Source: Oricola cellulosilytica
GTDB taxonomy: Bacteria > Pseudomonadota > Alphaproteobacteria > Rhizobiales > Rhizobiaceae
DNA length: 64,000 nt
Direction of reading: 5' to 3'
NCBI RefSeq assembly: GCF_019966575.1
Contig: NZ_JAINFK010000002.1
Coordinates: forward strand, 310,001 to 374,000
The position numbers and the translations under genes were made by a program. The notes under the pieces were generated by a model that ran no database searches, was not told where the DNA came from, and worked only from the letters and a program-made list of their open reading frames with translations. Positions 9,359 to 19,355 of the stretch are shown here, piece by piece (positions within the stretch are counted from its first letter, which is position 1; the number at the start of each line of letters is the position of its first letter).

Positions 9359-11461
9359 ATGAGCATTCGCAGCAAGATACTGGTCCTGACGATCGCCGGA
9401 GGTCTGACCGTCTCGGGTGCGGGCTGGCTTGCCGACGCGCCCATTCCCGGCGATCGCGGGTCGGTCGCATCGGTCGATCACCCTGCGCCCGGTTCAGTCG
9501 ATCGCATTGCAACCGGGTCGGTCGGGCGGATCACCACCGGCTCGACCGATACCGGTGAGCGCGGCGCGCCCGAAGATGAGGGCCGCACGCTGAGGAGCGC
9601 CTTGCAGGCTCTCGAGGACGGAGACATCACGGGCGCTCACTTCGCCCGCGCGTCTCTGCCGAAAGACAGCATCGACGGCAAGATAATCGACTGGGCGTTA
9701 GCCCGATCAGGGCGATCCGGCGTTTCCGCCGCGCATATTGAAGAAGCGCTGAAGGAGCTGTCGGACTGGCCGGATCGCAACCGGTTGCAGGACAATTACG
9801 AGCGGGCGTTGTCGCGCGAACGGTCCGATCCCGAGGCGCTTGCGCGGGCTTTCGAAAATTCGCCCCCAAAGACCCTGACCGGGGCGATCTCGCTCGCCCG
9901 GGCTCACAAGCTGCTCGGCGATTTCGGCAAGGCGCGGGCGGCGCTATCGCCCTGGTGGCGCAGCGAACCCATGGACGCGCGCAGCGAACTTCTTCTGCTT
10001 TCCGAATTCGACGACGTTCTAACCCGGGAAGATCACCGCGAGCGGTTCCTCGCGATGATGTATCGCGACCGGATCCGCTCGGCGGAGCGCGTTGCCGAAC
10101 CCGCCGGCACGACTGACTTTCTGAAGCCTTGGGCCGCCGCAATCCGTGGGCAGAAGGATGTGCTAAAGTTGCTCGACGGAGCCTCCAAATCGTTCAAGGA
10201 GACGCCCCACCACCTCTTCGCGCGCATTGCTTACCTTCGGCGGACCGAAAGGGATTCCGATGCCGCCGAACTGTTGCTGCAATCGCCGACCGACGAGGCC
10301 GAGTTGGTCGATCCGGACAAATGGTGGACCGAGCGGCGCATCGTGTCGCGCGATGCATTCGAGCGCGGCGATATCGAAACAGCATACCGGATCGCCGCCA
10401 TGCATCGGGGCGGCTCCGCCGAAACCCAGATCGATGCAGCCTTTCACGCCGGCTGGTATGCCTTGCGCGGGTTGAAGGACGGTGCGAAGGCCATTCCCCA
10501 TTTCGAGAAAATCGGCCAACTTGCCGGCGGCGCGATTTCCAGGTCGCGCGGCGCGTATTGGCTCGGCCGCGCCCACGCTGCTGCCGGATCGGCGGAGGCC
10601 GAGAGCCATTTCACCCGCGCGGCGGCATTCCAGACCACCTATTACGGCCAACTCGCGCGGCACCGGCTCGGTCTCGACCTTTCCGATCTGCGCCGCCCCT
10701 CCGTGACCGCGGACGACATGGTTCAATTCAGGGAGCGAGAACCCGTTGCCGCGATGCAGCGCCTCGAGGCGGTCGGAGAGCAGACGCTTGCAAGACAGCT
10801 CGCCGTCGGTCTGGGAAGGTCACTGCGGCGAACATCGGAGATTACCCAACTCGTTGCGCATCTGGAACGGCAAGACCAACGCCAGGTTGCTCTCCGCATA
10901 GCCAAATCAGCAGAATGGCGAGGAATTCGGACCGGCGCCCTCACCCACCCGATCGGCGCGATTCCCGCTTCAACGCCGATCGACCCCGCGGAGCGCCCCC
11001 TCGCCTACGCGATCGCGCGGCAGGAAAGCGAGTTCAACATTGCTGCGCGCTCACCTGCCAATGCGCTGGGGCTGATGCAGCTTCTCCCAGGAACCGCGCG
11101 CGAGGTCGCGCAGCAGACGGGCCTGGAGTATTCACGCACCCGGCTGGATTCCGATGGTGCCTATAACGCCACGTTGGGAACCGCCTATCTGAACGCCCAA
11201 CTCGACCGGTTCGACGGCTCCTATATCCTGACTTTCGCAGGGTATAACGCCGGCCCGGCGCGGGCGCTCGAATGGATAAAGCGGTTCGGTGACCCGCGGG
11301 GCAAACCCCTCGACGAGGTGATCGACTGGGTGGAATCGATCCCGTACCCCGAGACGCGCAGTTACGTACAGCGCGTGATGGAGAACCTGCAGGTCTACAA
11401 GGCGCGGCTCGGCGAACCCGCGGATATCGCAGGCGACCTTCGCTTCGGGCGAAGGTCCTAG
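9359..11461 (+). CDS. slt: Soluble lytic murein transglycosylase
   Basis: A periplasmic enzyme that cleaves peptidoglycan glycan strands. From the ATG at 9359 the protein has a signal-peptide-like N-terminus (MSIRSKILVLTIAGGLTVSG), a long helical region with repeats resembling the Slt70 superhelical U domain, and a C-terminal SLT domain. The catalytic Glu is E556 in ARQESEFN, followed by ALGLMQLLPGTA and GYNAGPARALEW. The frame extends back to a GTG at 9305 and another ATG at 9326; I prefer 9359 because it gives a clean signal peptide. It is divergent from dapA. Confidence 0.92.
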   Translation: MSIRSKILVLTIAGGLTVSGAGWLADAPIPGDRGSVASVDHPAPGSVDRIATGSVGRITTGSTDTGERGAPEDEGRTLRSALQALEDGDITGAHFARASLPKDSIDGKIIDWALARSGRSGVSAAHIEEALKELSDWPDRNRLQDNYERALSRERSDPEALARAFENSPPKTLTGAISLARAHKLLGDFGKARAALSPWWRSEPMDARSELLLLSEFDDVLTREDHRERFLAMMYRDRIRSAERVAEPAGTTDFLKPWAAAIRGQKDVLKLLDGASKSFKETPHHLFARIAYLRRTERDSDAAELLLQSPTDEAELVDPDKWWTERRIVSRDAFERGDIETAYRIAAMHRGGSAETQIDAAFHAGWYALRGLKDGAKAIPHFEKIGQLAGGAISRSRGAYWLGRAHAAAGSAEAESHFTRAAAFQTTYYGQLARHRLGLDLSDLRRPSVTADDMVQFREREPVAAMQRLEAVGEQTLARQLAVGLGRSLRRTSEITQLVAHLERQDQRQVALRIAKSAEWRGIRTGALTHPIGAIPASTPIDPAERPLAYAIARQESEFNIAARSPANALGLMQLLPGTAREVAQQTGLEYSRTRLDSDGAYNATLGTAYLNAQLDRFDGSYILTFAGYNAGPARALEWIKRFGDPRGKPLDEVIDWVESIPYPETRSYVQRVMENLQVYKARLGEPADIAGDLRFGRRS

Positions 11462-11677
11462 TTTGAGTTTCCACTCTACGCATCTGTAATATCAGGATAT
11501 CTTGTCCGCCAGAGCTACCGGGAATTCAGGAGGGAGGGGAAGAGCTCCTCGTTTCGTCCATTGCCCCGGAACCGGAGCCAAGCCGAGGCGCGCGGTTTCC
11601 GCCCTCTTTCAATTGCTTCGCGAGACCGTTACCACTTCGCCCCCGATCAACATTCCCACCATCGCAGCGGAGTTTCC

Positions 11678-12556
11678 ATGGCAGTCGAAGGCAAGAGCGT
11701 GTTCTTTTCATCGCCGGACGGGCTTCGCCTCCATGCGGTCGACTACGGACGCGGCGCCTTCGACGCGCTGCCGGTGGTCTGCCTTCCGGGCCTCAGCAGA
11801 AACGTTCGCGACTTTTCGCGCCTCGCCGAGTATCTGTCGGGACAGGCAAAAACCCGTCGGCGGGTCGTGGCGTTCGACTATCGCGGCCGCGGTCATTCGC
11901 AATGGGACAAGAACTGGAAGAACTACAATATCCTGACGGAGTCCGAGGACGTCATCGCCGGCATGGCCGCGCTCGGCCTCGAACACGCCGCGATCATCGG
12001 CACCTCCCGTGGCGGCCTGATCGCCATGACACTGTCAGCGCTGCGTCCGGGTCTGATGAAGGCGGTTGTTCTCAACGATGTCGGACCGGTCCTTGAGGGG
12101 GACGGATTGACGCAGATTCGGGCTTATCTGACGAAGGTGCCGAAGCCGCGTGACTGGGACGACGCCGTTGCCATTCAGAAGGCCACCATGGGGAAGGCCT
12201 TTCCGGCGCTGACCGAGGAGGACTGGCAATTCGAGGCGCGCGCAAAGTACCGGGAATTGGATGGTGTCATCCAGCCGGATCATGATCCCGCACTTGTCAA
12301 GACGCTGACGACGCTGGATCTGCGTGACCGCCTGCCCACGATGTGGCCGCAGTTCCAGGGGCTGCGCAATCTGCCGGTGTTATTGCTCCGCGGCGAAAAC
12401 TCGACGCTGCTCGCCGAGAAGACAGCCGAGATGATGGAAGAGCAGCATCCGCGGATGCGTCGGGAGACTGTCTCGGGTCAGGGCCACGTGCCGATGCTGC
12501 ACACGGCAGGCATTCCGGAGCGGATCGCGGAGTTTCTCGAGAAAGCCGGCCACTGA
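11678..12556 (+). CDS. Alpha/beta hydrolase
   Basis: A 292-residue alpha/beta-fold hydrolase of unknown substrate. The nucleophile elbow GTSRGG is near residue 108, the oxyanion region DYRGRGHS near residue 70, and the catalytic His is in SGQGHVPML near residue 270. After LLLRGE the chain reads NSTLL, whereas relatives I recall have NSD, so the acid residue may be displaced; this point is from memory. The ATG at 11678 follows GCGGAG; the frame upstream of it is not family-like. The gene precedes a hairpin shared with the convergent porin gene. Confidence 0.85.
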   Translation: MAVEGKSVFFSSPDGLRLHAVDYGRGAFDALPVVCLPGLSRNVRDFSRLAEYLSGQAKTRRRVVAFDYRGRGHSQWDKNWKNYNILTESEDVIAGMAALGLEHAAIIGTSRGGLIAMTLSALRPGLMKAVVLNDVGPVLEGDGLTQIRAYLTKVPKPRDWDDAVAIQKATMGKAFPALTEEDWQFEARAKYRELDGVIQPDHDPALVKTLTTLDLRDRLPTMWPQFQGLRNLPVLLLRGENSTLLAEKTAEMMEEQHPRMRRETVSGQGHVPMLHTAGIPERIAEFLEKAGH

Positions 12557-12601
12557 CCGGCACGGAAGCGCCGCCTACGCGTTCTCCCGGTATCCGAAAC
12601 G

Positions 12602-12633
12602 AAAAAACCCGGCAGTTGCCTGCCGGGTTTTCA
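12602..12633. terminator. Bidirectional terminator between hydrolase and porin genes
   Basis: A perfect stem with core ACCCGGCAG / CTGCCGGGT lies between two converging genes. It is flanked by A-rich sequence on the left and T-rich on the right, so it can terminate both: T-tract TTTTCATC on the plus strand and TTTTTTC on the minus strand. Confidence 0.8.
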
Positions 12634-12655
12634 TCAACTGACGATTGTCAGGCGA

Positions 12656-13795
12656 TTAGTACGAACGCTGGAAGCGAACCACGCCGCCCCAACCGTCGGT
12701 GCCGTCGTTGAACTGAGCCCACTGAACTTCCGGACGGAAGTCGAAGCCCGGAGCGATCTGGTAGTTGACGTTGGCAGCAACTGCCCAAACGTCCTGAACG
12801 CCGCCGTTGGCTTCAGCCCACTGAACCTGCGTGTTGAAGGTTGCAGCGTCGGTAAGCGCGAGCGATGCGCCACCGATGACCGACCAGGTCTTGTCGGTTG
12901 CAGCACCGGTTGCCCAGCTCGTGTAGCCGCTGGAGTTCTCACCGTACATGACCATGACGAATGCCGAGATAGCGTCGGTGATGTCGACGTCACCGCGAAC
13001 CTTGGCAGCCCAGCCACCCTGCACAGTAGCCGGAGCGACGAAATCGTCGCGGGTGTCGTATCCGAACACACCACGGAGGTTCACGATACCGGCGTCGTAG
13101 CCGAGACCGACAACCACATGCGGTACGTAATCGTCGATACCCCAGCCGCTCGGAGCAAGACCAACCATCGTGCTGTTAACGCCTTCTTCGAGCGAGATAC
13201 CGGCAGTGAAGGCACCAGAGGACCAGGTGTAGCTGATCAGGTTGGTGTCGAACGGACCGTAACCACCACCCGTGGTGTCGTTGATGACGGAGCCGGCATA
13301 GCCGGTGAAGGTGGTGAAGTAGGACTCGTCCTTACCGACGCGGAAGCCGTTCAGGTCGATGTAGGCGAAGTTGATCGAGAATTCGCCGGCGTTCGTGTAA
13401 CCCGGGGCGGCGCCGTTGGCGACTGCGTAAGGAGTAGCGCCATTGGTGTCGAACTGCCAACGGGTCTCCACATAGGTGCGGAGCGTGCCGTAGTCGGTTT
13501 CAGCAGCGGTCGAAACGCGGAAGGAAGCGCGAGCGCGCTTGCGCCAAGTTTCGTCACCCGAGTTGGAAACAGCGCCGTTCAGCTCGCCAAAGCCCATGTC
13601 GTAACGGACATAGCCATGGACGCGCAGGCAGGTTTCGGTGCCGGGGATGTAGAAGTAGCCGGTGCCGTAAGCGTCGCAGACGCGAACGTATTCGACAACT
13701 TCCGGTTCCGGAATGATCACGGCGTCCGCTGCGCGAGCGCCGGAGACAGCGACGAGGGCCGCTGCGGAGCCGAGAAGAAGGCTCTTGAGTTTCAT
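12656..13795 (-). CDS. Outer membrane porin, alphaproteobacterial (Porin_2/Omp2-like)
   Basis: A 379-residue trimeric-porin type protein forming general diffusion channels in the outer membrane. It has a signal peptide (MKLKSLLLGSAAALVAVSGARA), then the family opening ADAVIIPEPEVVEYVRVCDAYG with GYFYIPGTETCLRVHGYVRYD; the paired cysteines are typical. The C-terminus ends in Tyr (VRFQRSY), matching a beta-barrel sorting signal. The ATG at 13795 follows GGAGGTC. Codon usage is strongly biased, consistent with high expression. It faces the hydrolase gene across a bidirectional terminator. Confidence 0.93.
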   Translation of the reverse strand: MKLKSLLLGSAAALVAVSGARAADAVIIPEPEVVEYVRVCDAYGTGYFYIPGTETCLRVHGYVRYDMGFGELNGAVSNSGDETWRKRARASFRVSTAAETDYGTLRTYVETRWQFDTNGATPYAVANGAAPGYTNAGEFSINFAYIDLNGFRVGKDESYFTTFTGYAGSVINDTTGGGYGPFDTNLISYTWSSGAFTAGISLEEGVNSTMVGLAPSGWGIDDYVPHVVVGLGYDAGIVNLRGVFGYDTRDDFVAPATVQGGWAAKVRGDVDITDAISAFVMVMYGENSSGYTSWATGAATDKTWSVIGGASLALTDAATFNTQVQWAEANGGVQDVWAVAANVNYQIAPGFDFRPEVQWAQFNDGTDGWGGVVRFQRSY

Positions 13796-14355
13796 GGTCT
13801 GACCTCCAGTCAAAAGTTAAAAATGGGTCTGGGCTTTTGTGCTGAAGGACAGCGAGCTGTCCCATCCCCTTGAGAAAGATTCACACAGCAGCGCTCATCT
13901 CTCGCCCCGATAAATACCGAACGGGTATGGGGGCGCAACCACGATCAGCATGCATACACCCGCCTCTCGTCGCCTTCCGGGGTGCCTGTTGCGAAAATGA
14001 CACGATTTGCGTGGCGCGGACCTCACTTTCTTAACAAGGGGTTAAGCCGAAACGGCGAGAACGCTTGGGACTCAAGGTGAATCGCCCGACTCCCTGCACG
14101 GTTGCACGCCGCATCAGACGGCGACTCAGAGTGCCCGTTTTGGCGTTTCGCTGGTTCAAAATCAGCCTCAATCGGTCTCCCGAAGCTGTTCCTGCGCACA
14201 GGTCGGCGAGACGAATCGGATCCGATTCCCCAGGCGGCTGCCCTCCGATTTGCACATGATTCGGATGCACCCAGGGTATCGTTCGCGATATCCGGCGTGA
14301 CATCAGAACGATCTCGCCATACATAGAGCGTGCTTCCGGGACTCGTCCCGGCCTT
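13796..14355. other. Intergenic region between porin and glycine riboswitch
   Basis: About 560 bases without a credible gene. It must carry the porin promoter (minus strand) and the gcv promoter (plus strand). The part nearest the porin has the long A/C-rich leader expected of an abundant porin mRNA. Open frames here (for example 14031-14537 on the minus strand) are antisense to the riboswitch and have no protein-like features. Confidence 0.5.
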
Positions 14356-14427
14356 GCAGCGGGAGAGAGCCGAAAGGCCGCCGAAGGGGAAATCGCCCGA
14401 AATCTCTCAGGCAAAAGGAACCGCTGC
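14356..14427 (+). promoter_or_regulatory. Glycine riboswitch, first aptamer
   Basis: The P1 helix is a perfect pairing of GCAGCGG (14356-14362) with CCGCTGC (14421-14427). Inside are the conserved blocks GGGAGAG, GCCGAAGGGG and CTCTCAGGCAAAAGGA, the hallmark of the glycine aptamer. It lies about 160 bases upstream of gcvT and should switch the cleavage operon on when glycine is abundant. Confidence 0.92.
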
Positions 14428-14437
14428 CGGGTGAAGG

Positions 14438-14535
14438 CACTCTGGAAAGTCGGAGCGAAAGCTCCGCGCCGAAGGTGTAAGCGTTTCCGCCAGGATTCCG
14501 GAATCGCGAGTCTCTCAGGCTTCAGACAGAGGGGC
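14438..14535 (+). promoter_or_regulatory. Glycine riboswitch, second aptamer
   Basis: The second domain of a tandem riboswitch contains CTCTGGAAAG, GCGCCGAAGGTGTAAGC and GTCTCTCAGGCTTCAGACAGAGG. Each block matches the glycine aptamer consensus. A small hairpin (CCATCGCGGATGG, 14543-14555) follows before the gcvT start and may be part of the expression platform. Confidence 0.92.
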
Positions 14536-14587
14536 ACCTCCTGCCATCGCGGATGGCGGAACGTGCTTGTCTGTTGAAAGGAAGTCT

Positions 14588-15688
14588 ATGAGCGATACAG
14601 GGCCACTCCGGGAATTGCCCCTCCGCCACATGCATGAAGAAGCCGGGGCGCGATTCGCGCCATTCGCCGGCTGGTCCATGCCCGTCTCCTATTCGCTCGG
14701 CGTGATGAAGGAACATCTGCACACGCGCGAACAGGCCGGGCTCTTCGACATCTCGCATATGCGGCTGATCCGCATCTCGGGTCCGGACGCGGCCACGCTC
14801 GTGGCGCGCGCCAGCCCCCTCGAAGCTGAGAGCCAGGCTATCGGCGCGAGCAAATACACCTTCCTTCTCAATGAAGATGCCGGAATCATCGACGACCTGA
14901 TCGTCACCCGCCTTGCCGCGGACCGTTTCATGGTGGTCGCCAATGCGTCGCGCGCGGCGATCGACGAAGCGCAGCTTCGCTGTCTCGCATCCGGTCTGAA
15001 TGTGCAAATCGAACCGCTCGACCGGGTTTTTCTCGCCCTGCAGGGGCCACAGGCCGCCGAGGTGATGAAGGACTCGGGAATTGAAACCCATGGACTGACA
15101 TTCATGCATGGTCTCGAGACCGGCGACGGATGGTTCCTGACTCGCTCCGGGTACACGGGCGAGGACGGTTTCGAGATCGCCCTGCCCGCCTCCGATGCGG
15201 AAACGCTTGCCGGGAAGCTGCTCGCAGACGAACGCGTCGAATGGATTGGTCTCGCGGCGCGCGACAGCCTGCGCCTCGAAGCCGGGCTTTGTCTCTATGG
15301 CAATGATCTCGACGAGCAGACCGATCCGGCAAGCGCGGGTCTTGTGTGGGCGATTCCCAAGCCACTTCGCGGCGGGGGGGGGTATGCCGGCGCGGAAAAA
15401 CTGGCCGAAATCATCTCGGCGGGCCCGCGGAAGAAGCGCGTGGGCCTGCAGCCGGAAGGCCGCCAGCCGGTGCGTGACGGCGCGACACTGACCGACCCGA
15501 ACGGGAAAGCGATCGGACGCGTCACCTCCGGCGGGTTCGGGCCTTCCGTCGGACATCCCGTCGCCATGGGCTACGTGCCACCCGATCTCGCCGAGCCGGG
15601 AACTGCCGTCCAGGCCGATGTCCGCGGCAAGCCGGTAGCGATGAAAATCGTCAAACTTCCCTTCATTACAAAGCGCAGCAAAGGATGA
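14588..15688 (+). CDS. gcvT: Glycine cleavage system T protein (aminomethyltransferase)
   Basis: GcvT takes the aminomethyl group from lipoylated GcvH and makes methylene-tetrahydrofolate and ammonia. The N-terminus [18 protein letters not shown] and [18 protein letters not shown] are characteristic, with [13 protein letters not shown] and [18 protein letters not shown] further on. It has 366 residues. The ATG at 14588 follows AAGGAAG; the upstream TTG is unlikely. A run of nine G (15374-15382) encodes part of a Gly stretch and leaves the frame intact. The stop overlaps the gcvH start. Confidence 0.96.
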   Translation: MSDTGPLRELPLRHMHEEAGARFAPFAGWSMPVSYSLGVMKEHLHTREQAGLFDISHMRLIRISGPDAATLVARASPLEAESQAIGASKYTFLLNEDAGIIDDLIVTRLAADRFMVVANASRAAIDEAQLRCLASGLNVQIEPLDRVFLALQGPQAAEVMKDSGIETHGLTFMHGLETGDGWFLTRSGYTGEDGFEIALPASDAETLAGKLLADERVEWIGLAARDSLRLEAGLCLYGNDLDEQTDPASAGLVWAIPKPLRGGGGYAGAEKLAEIISAGPRKKRVGLQPEGRQPVRDGATLTDPNGKAIGRVTSGGFGPSVGHPVAMGYVPPDLAEPGTAVQADVRGKPVAMKIVKLPFITKRSKG

Positions 15689-16068
15689 GCGCCGTGAGCA
15701 AGACCTACTATACCGAAGATCACGAATGGATTCGCGTCGAGAACGGCGTCGCAACCGTCGGCATCACCGAATATGCGCAGGAGCAGCTTGGCGACCTCGT
15801 CTTTGTTGAACTCCCCGAGCCCGGCGCCACAGTCTCGAAGGGCGATGCGATCGTCGTGGTCGAATCGGTCAAGGTTGCATCCGACGTCTACGCCCCCGCG
15901 GACGGAGACATAAAGTCCGTCAACGACGCTCTCTCGTCGGAACCAGGACTCGTCAATTCCTCCGCCGAGAAGGACGGCTGGCTCTGGACGATGGCGCTGT
16001 CGGACGAAAGCCAGCTCGAAGGGCTGATGGACAAATCGGCCTACCAGACAACGGTCGACCAAGGGTAA
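15685..16068 (+). CDS. gcvH: Glycine cleavage system H protein
   Basis: The lipoyl carrier that shuttles the aminomethyl intermediate between the P, T and L proteins. The lipoylated Lys is K63 in [15 protein letters not shown]. Length is 127 residues and the N-terminal [14 protein letters not shown] is diagnostic. It overlaps gcvT by four bases (ATGA) and is followed after two bases by gcvP, so the three genes form one operon under the glycine riboswitch. Confidence 0.97.
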   Translation: MSAVSKTYYTEDHEWIRVENGVATVGITEYAQEQLGDLVFVELPEPGATVSKGDAIVVVESVKVASDVYAPADGDIKSVNDALSSEPGLVNSSAEKDGWLWTMALSDESQLEGLMDKSAYQTTVDQG

Positions 16069-16070
16069 CG

Positions 16071-18866
16071 ATGATGACGGTTACACAGTCATACCCCTTC
16101 GATCGACGCCATATCGGGCTGTCGCGGGACAATGTCCGGGCGATGCTGACGACGATCGGCATCCCCTCGGTCGAGACGCTGATTTCCGAGACCGTGCCGG
16201 GCAATATCCGGATCAAGAATCCCCTCGCCCTGCCCAAGCCGGCTAGCGAACAGGCGGCGCTCGACGAACTTCAGACGATGATGTCGCGTAACACGGTCAT
16301 GAAGAGCTTCATCGGACAAGGCTATCACGGCTGTTACGTCCCGCCGGTTATCCAGCGCAACATGTTCGAGAATCCGGCCTGGTACACGGCCTATACGCCC
16401 TATCAGGCCGAGATCAGCCAGGGCCGTCTGGAGATGCTGTTCCACTTCCAGACGCTGGTGGCGGAGCTGACCGGCCTGCCGGTCGCCTCCGCGTCCCTCC
16501 TCGACGAGGCAACCGCCGTCGCCGAGGCGGTTGGCATCGCGCTCCGCCATCATCGCAACAAACGCACGGAGATCGTGTTCGCAGGCGATCCCCATCCGCA
16601 AACGCTCGATGTGGTCAACACCCGATGCGAGGCGCTCGGCCTTGCGATCGCCGATACGGTAGGCGACGCCACGGCCGCGCTGATTGTCTCGTGGCCCGAT
16701 ACGCGGGGCATATACGGCGAGCACAGCGAAGTGATCTCCAGGGCCAGGGAGGCCGGCGCGCTGATCGTCGCCGTGGCGGACCCGCTGGCTCTCACGCTGG
16801 CGGAGGCGCCCGCGACATGGGGTGCCGATATCGCGGTCGGTTCGATGCAGCGCTTCGGCGTGCCGCTCGGTTATGGCGGGCCGCATGCCGGCTACATGGC
16901 CTTGTCGGACGAACTGACACGTCTCCTGCCGGGCCGCCTCGTCGGAGAATCCGTCGATTCGAAAGGCCGGCCGGGCTACCGGCTCGCCCTGCAGACGCGC
17001 GAGCAGCACATCCGCCGCGACAAGGCGACCTCGAACATCTGCACCGCGCAGGCGCTGCTCGCCAACATGGCGGCAGCTTATGCGATCTGGCATGGGGCGC
17101 CCGGCCTGCAGGCGATCGCCGAACGCGTGCAGGGATTGGCAGCCCGATTCGCCGACGCACTGGGCGACGCGAACCTGAATTCGCGCTTCTTCGACACGGT
17201 CACCGTGAAGGTGCCGGGCGACGCGGCAGCCATTGCCGATAAGGCCGAAAAAGGCGGACGGCTGATCAGAATCCTCGATGCGGACCATGTGTCGATTGCC
17301 TTTGACGAGACATCAAGCGAGGCGGACCTGAACGCGCTGTGCGCGCTCTTCGGCAGGACCGCACCCACCACCGCCGAGGGCCGCCTGCCCGCGCGTCGGG
17401 ATCCCGAGCGTTTCATGACGCAGGAAATCTTCCGCCGGAACCGTTCGGAAACCGAGATGATGCGCTTCCTGAGGCGGCTCGCCGACAAGGATCTGGCGCT
17501 CGACCGGGCGATGATCCCGCTCGGCTCGTGCACGATGAAGCTGAACGCGGCCGCCGAGATGATGCCCGTCAGTTGGAATACGGTCGCAAACCTGCACCCG
17601 TTCGCGCCGAAAGCCCATGCCGCGGGCTATCACACCATGTTCGAACAGCTTGAAACCTGGCTTGCCGAGATCACCGGTTTCGACGCCGTCTCGCTGCAGC
17701 CGAATGCCGGCAGCCAAGGCGAATATGCCGGCCTGCTGGCGATACGCCGCTATCACGAAGACCGCGGCGATTCAGGCCGGACGATCTGTTTGATTCCGTC
17801 ATCTGCGCACGGCACCAACCCGGCGAGCGCCCATGTGGCCGGCCTCGACGTCGTCGTCGTCAAATGCACTGAGACTGGCGACATCGACCTCGACGATCTC
17901 AAGGAAAAAGCGGCGCAGCATGCCGACAAGCTGGCGGCGCTGATGATTACCTACCCCTCGACCCACGGCGTGTTCGAGGAAGGCGTTGCGGACATCTGCG
18001 ACATCGTCCACGACTATGGCGGCCAGGTCTATCTCGACGGAGCGAACCTCAACGCGATGGTCGGCTTGGCCCGGCCGGGCGATATCGGCGCCGATGTCTG
18101 CCACATGAATTTGCACAAGACGTTCTGCATTCCGCATGGCGGCGGCGGGCCGGGCATTGGCCCGATCGGCGTCAAGTCGCATCTTGCGCCCTTCCTGCCG
18201 GGCCATGTCAGCGAGGGGACCGACCACGCGGTCTCGGCGGCGGCCTACGGCAGCGCGTCGATCCTGCCGATCACCTGGATGTATATCCGGATGATGGGCG
18301 CGTCGGGCCTTAAGCGCGCATCGGAAATGGCGATCCTTTCAGCCAACTACATGGCGGTGCGGCTCGATCCGTATTTCCCGGTGCTTTACAAGGGCCGCAA
18401 GAACCGCGTCGCGCATGAGTGCATCATCGACACGCGCATCTTCAAGCACAGCGCCAGCATCACGGTGGAGGATGTCGCCAAGCGGCTGATCGACTACGGC
18501 TTTCATGCGCCGACCATGTCGTGGCCGGTGGCAGGCACGCTGATGGTGGAGCCCACGGAATCGGAGCCTAAGGACGAAATCGACCGGTTCTGCGACGCGA
18601 TGATCGCGATCGCCGCGGAAGCCGACCGGATCGCCAAGGGTGAATGGGAGCGCAGCGACAACCCGATCGTCAATGCGCCGCATACGGCGGAAGACGTGAT
18701 GGCGAATGAATGGACGCACCCCTATTCGCGCGCCGAGGCGGGTATGCCAACGGGCGACTCGCCGGCCTCGAAATACTGGCCGCCGGTGTCGCGCATCGAC
18801 AATGTGCATGGCGACCGCAATCTGGTGTGCACCTGCCCGCCGATGGAGCATTACGCCACGGGGTAA
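16071..18866 (+). CDS. gcvP: Glycine dehydrogenase (decarboxylating), P protein
   Basis: A PLP enzyme that decarboxylates glycine and loads the remaining aminomethyl group onto GcvH. It is the fused single-chain type: 931 residues with both halves that are separate GcvPA and GcvPB in other bacteria. The PLP Lys is in [18 protein letters not shown] (near residue 685), and the N-terminal half has [15 protein letters not shown] and [14 protein letters not shown]. It is slightly shorter than the E. coli enzyme but complete at both ends. Confidence 0.97.
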   Translation: MMTVTQSYPFDRRHIGLSRDNVRAMLTTIGIPSVETLISETVPGNIRIKNPLALPKPASEQAALDELQTMMSRNTVMKSFIGQGYHGCYVPPVIQRNMFENPAWYTAYTPYQAEISQGRLEMLFHFQTLVAELTGLPVASASLLDEATAVAEAVGIALRHHRNKRTEIVFAGDPHPQTLDVVNTRCEALGLAIADTVGDATAALIVSWPDTRGIYGEHSEVISRAREAGALIVAVADPLALTLAEAPATWGADIAVGSMQRFGVPLGYGGPHAGYMALSDELTRLLPGRLVGESVDSKGRPGYRLALQTREQHIRRDKATSNICTAQALLANMAAAYAIWHGAPGLQAIAERVQGLAARFADALGDANLNSRFFDTVTVKVPGDAAAIADKAEKGGRLIRILDADHVSIAFDETSSEADLNALCALFGRTAPTTAEGRLPARRDPERFMTQEIFRRNRSETEMMRFLRRLADKDLALDRAMIPLGSCTMKLNAAAEMMPVSWNTVANLHPFAPKAHAAGYHTMFEQLETWLAEITGFDAVSLQPNAGSQGEYAGLLAIRRYHEDRGDSGRTICLIPSSAHGTNPASAHVAGLDVVVVKCTETGDIDLDDLKEKAAQHADKLAALMITYPSTHGVFEEGVADICDIVHDYGGQVYLDGANLNAMVGLARPGDIGADVCHMNLHKTFCIPHGGGGPGIGPIGVKSHLAPFLPGHVSEGTDHAVSAAAYGSASILPITWMYIRMMGASGLKRASEMAILSANYMAVRLDPYFPVLYKGRKNRVAHECIIDTRIFKHSASITVEDVAKRLIDYGFHAPTMSWPVAGTLMVEPTESEPKDEIDRFCDAMIAIAAEADRIAKGEWERSDNPIVNAPHTAEDVMANEWTHPYSRAEAGMPTGDSPASKYWPPVSRIDNVHGDRNLVCTCPPMEHYATG

Positions 18867-18919
18867 ACAAGCGGCGGACGCGGCGTTCGTCGAGAACGCC
18901 GCGTCCAAGCCCTTGCGCG

Positions 18920-19132
18920 TCAGCCGTCATCCTGCTCGGGCGAGAGAAGGTCTATCAATTGGGCGATCCGCCCGCTCGGTAGTTCACGACCGTCATTGAT
19001 CAGGGCTTCGTCGTTGTTGATCCATGCCCAAGCCGAGGCCAACTCGCCGGGAGTCGCCCCTGTCTGGACGATTGCGGTCGCGAGAGCCTCGTCAACAGGC
19101 CCAAGTATCGTGGTGATTTCAGCGCTCTTCAT
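18920..19132 (-). CDS. Small conserved hypothetical protein
   Basis: A 70-residue protein starting MKSAEITTILGPVDEAL and rich in acidic residues and alanine, with no membrane segment. The ATG at 19132 is preceded by a very strong ribosome-binding site (GGAGGTCAATC), the best evidence that it is real; the ATG at 19162 lacks one. I recall similar short proteins with NNDEALINDGR in other Hyphomicrobiales, but no function. It lies convergent with gcvP and divergent from the first hsp20 gene. Confidence 0.65.
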   Translation of the reverse strand: MKSAEITTILGPVDEALATAIVQTGATPGELASAWAWINNDEALINDGRELPSGRIAQLIDLLSPEQDDG

Positions 19133-19254
19133 GATTGACCTCCATTTGCGAGGTTCAGGCACTCCCGTCTTCTTCCAATCTGGGAATGTCTTCGCCCCAT
19201 GTGAAGGCGGGAAATTTCGATTTCTCCTCTTGAACCAGGAAGAGCCGTTACCAA

Positions 19255-19355
19255 ATCATTTGTGCCGGTCGCCGACTCGGGGCCGGTCCAAAGCTACGAG
19301 GCCATCACCGCCTCGCATCACTTGTACCCATGTTGCTCAAAAGGAGGATGTGGCT
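19255..19355 (+). promoter_or_regulatory. ROSE-like RNA thermometer in the hsp20 leader
   Basis: The leader ends with a weak imperfect hairpin (19329-19352) in which GTTGCTC faces the Shine-Dalgarno AAGGAGGA. The TTGCT block opposite GGAGG, with a G-G mismatch and G-U pairs, is the hallmark of the terminal ROSE hairpin. A second perfect stem, CGAGGC (19297-19302) with GCCTCG (19310-19315), lies just upstream. ROSE elements in front of small heat-shock genes are established in rhizobia. Assignment is by eye, without folding. Confidence 0.6.

Noticed and set aside
14522-15754. A 410-codon open frame antisense to gcvT
   Set aside because: It mirrors the codon bias of gcvT in a GC-rich genome, has no ribosome-binding site and shows no family features.
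16089-17288. A 399-codon open frame antisense to gcvP
   Set aside because: Shadow frame; composition is rich in Arg and His with no domain, and gcvP on the other strand is certain.
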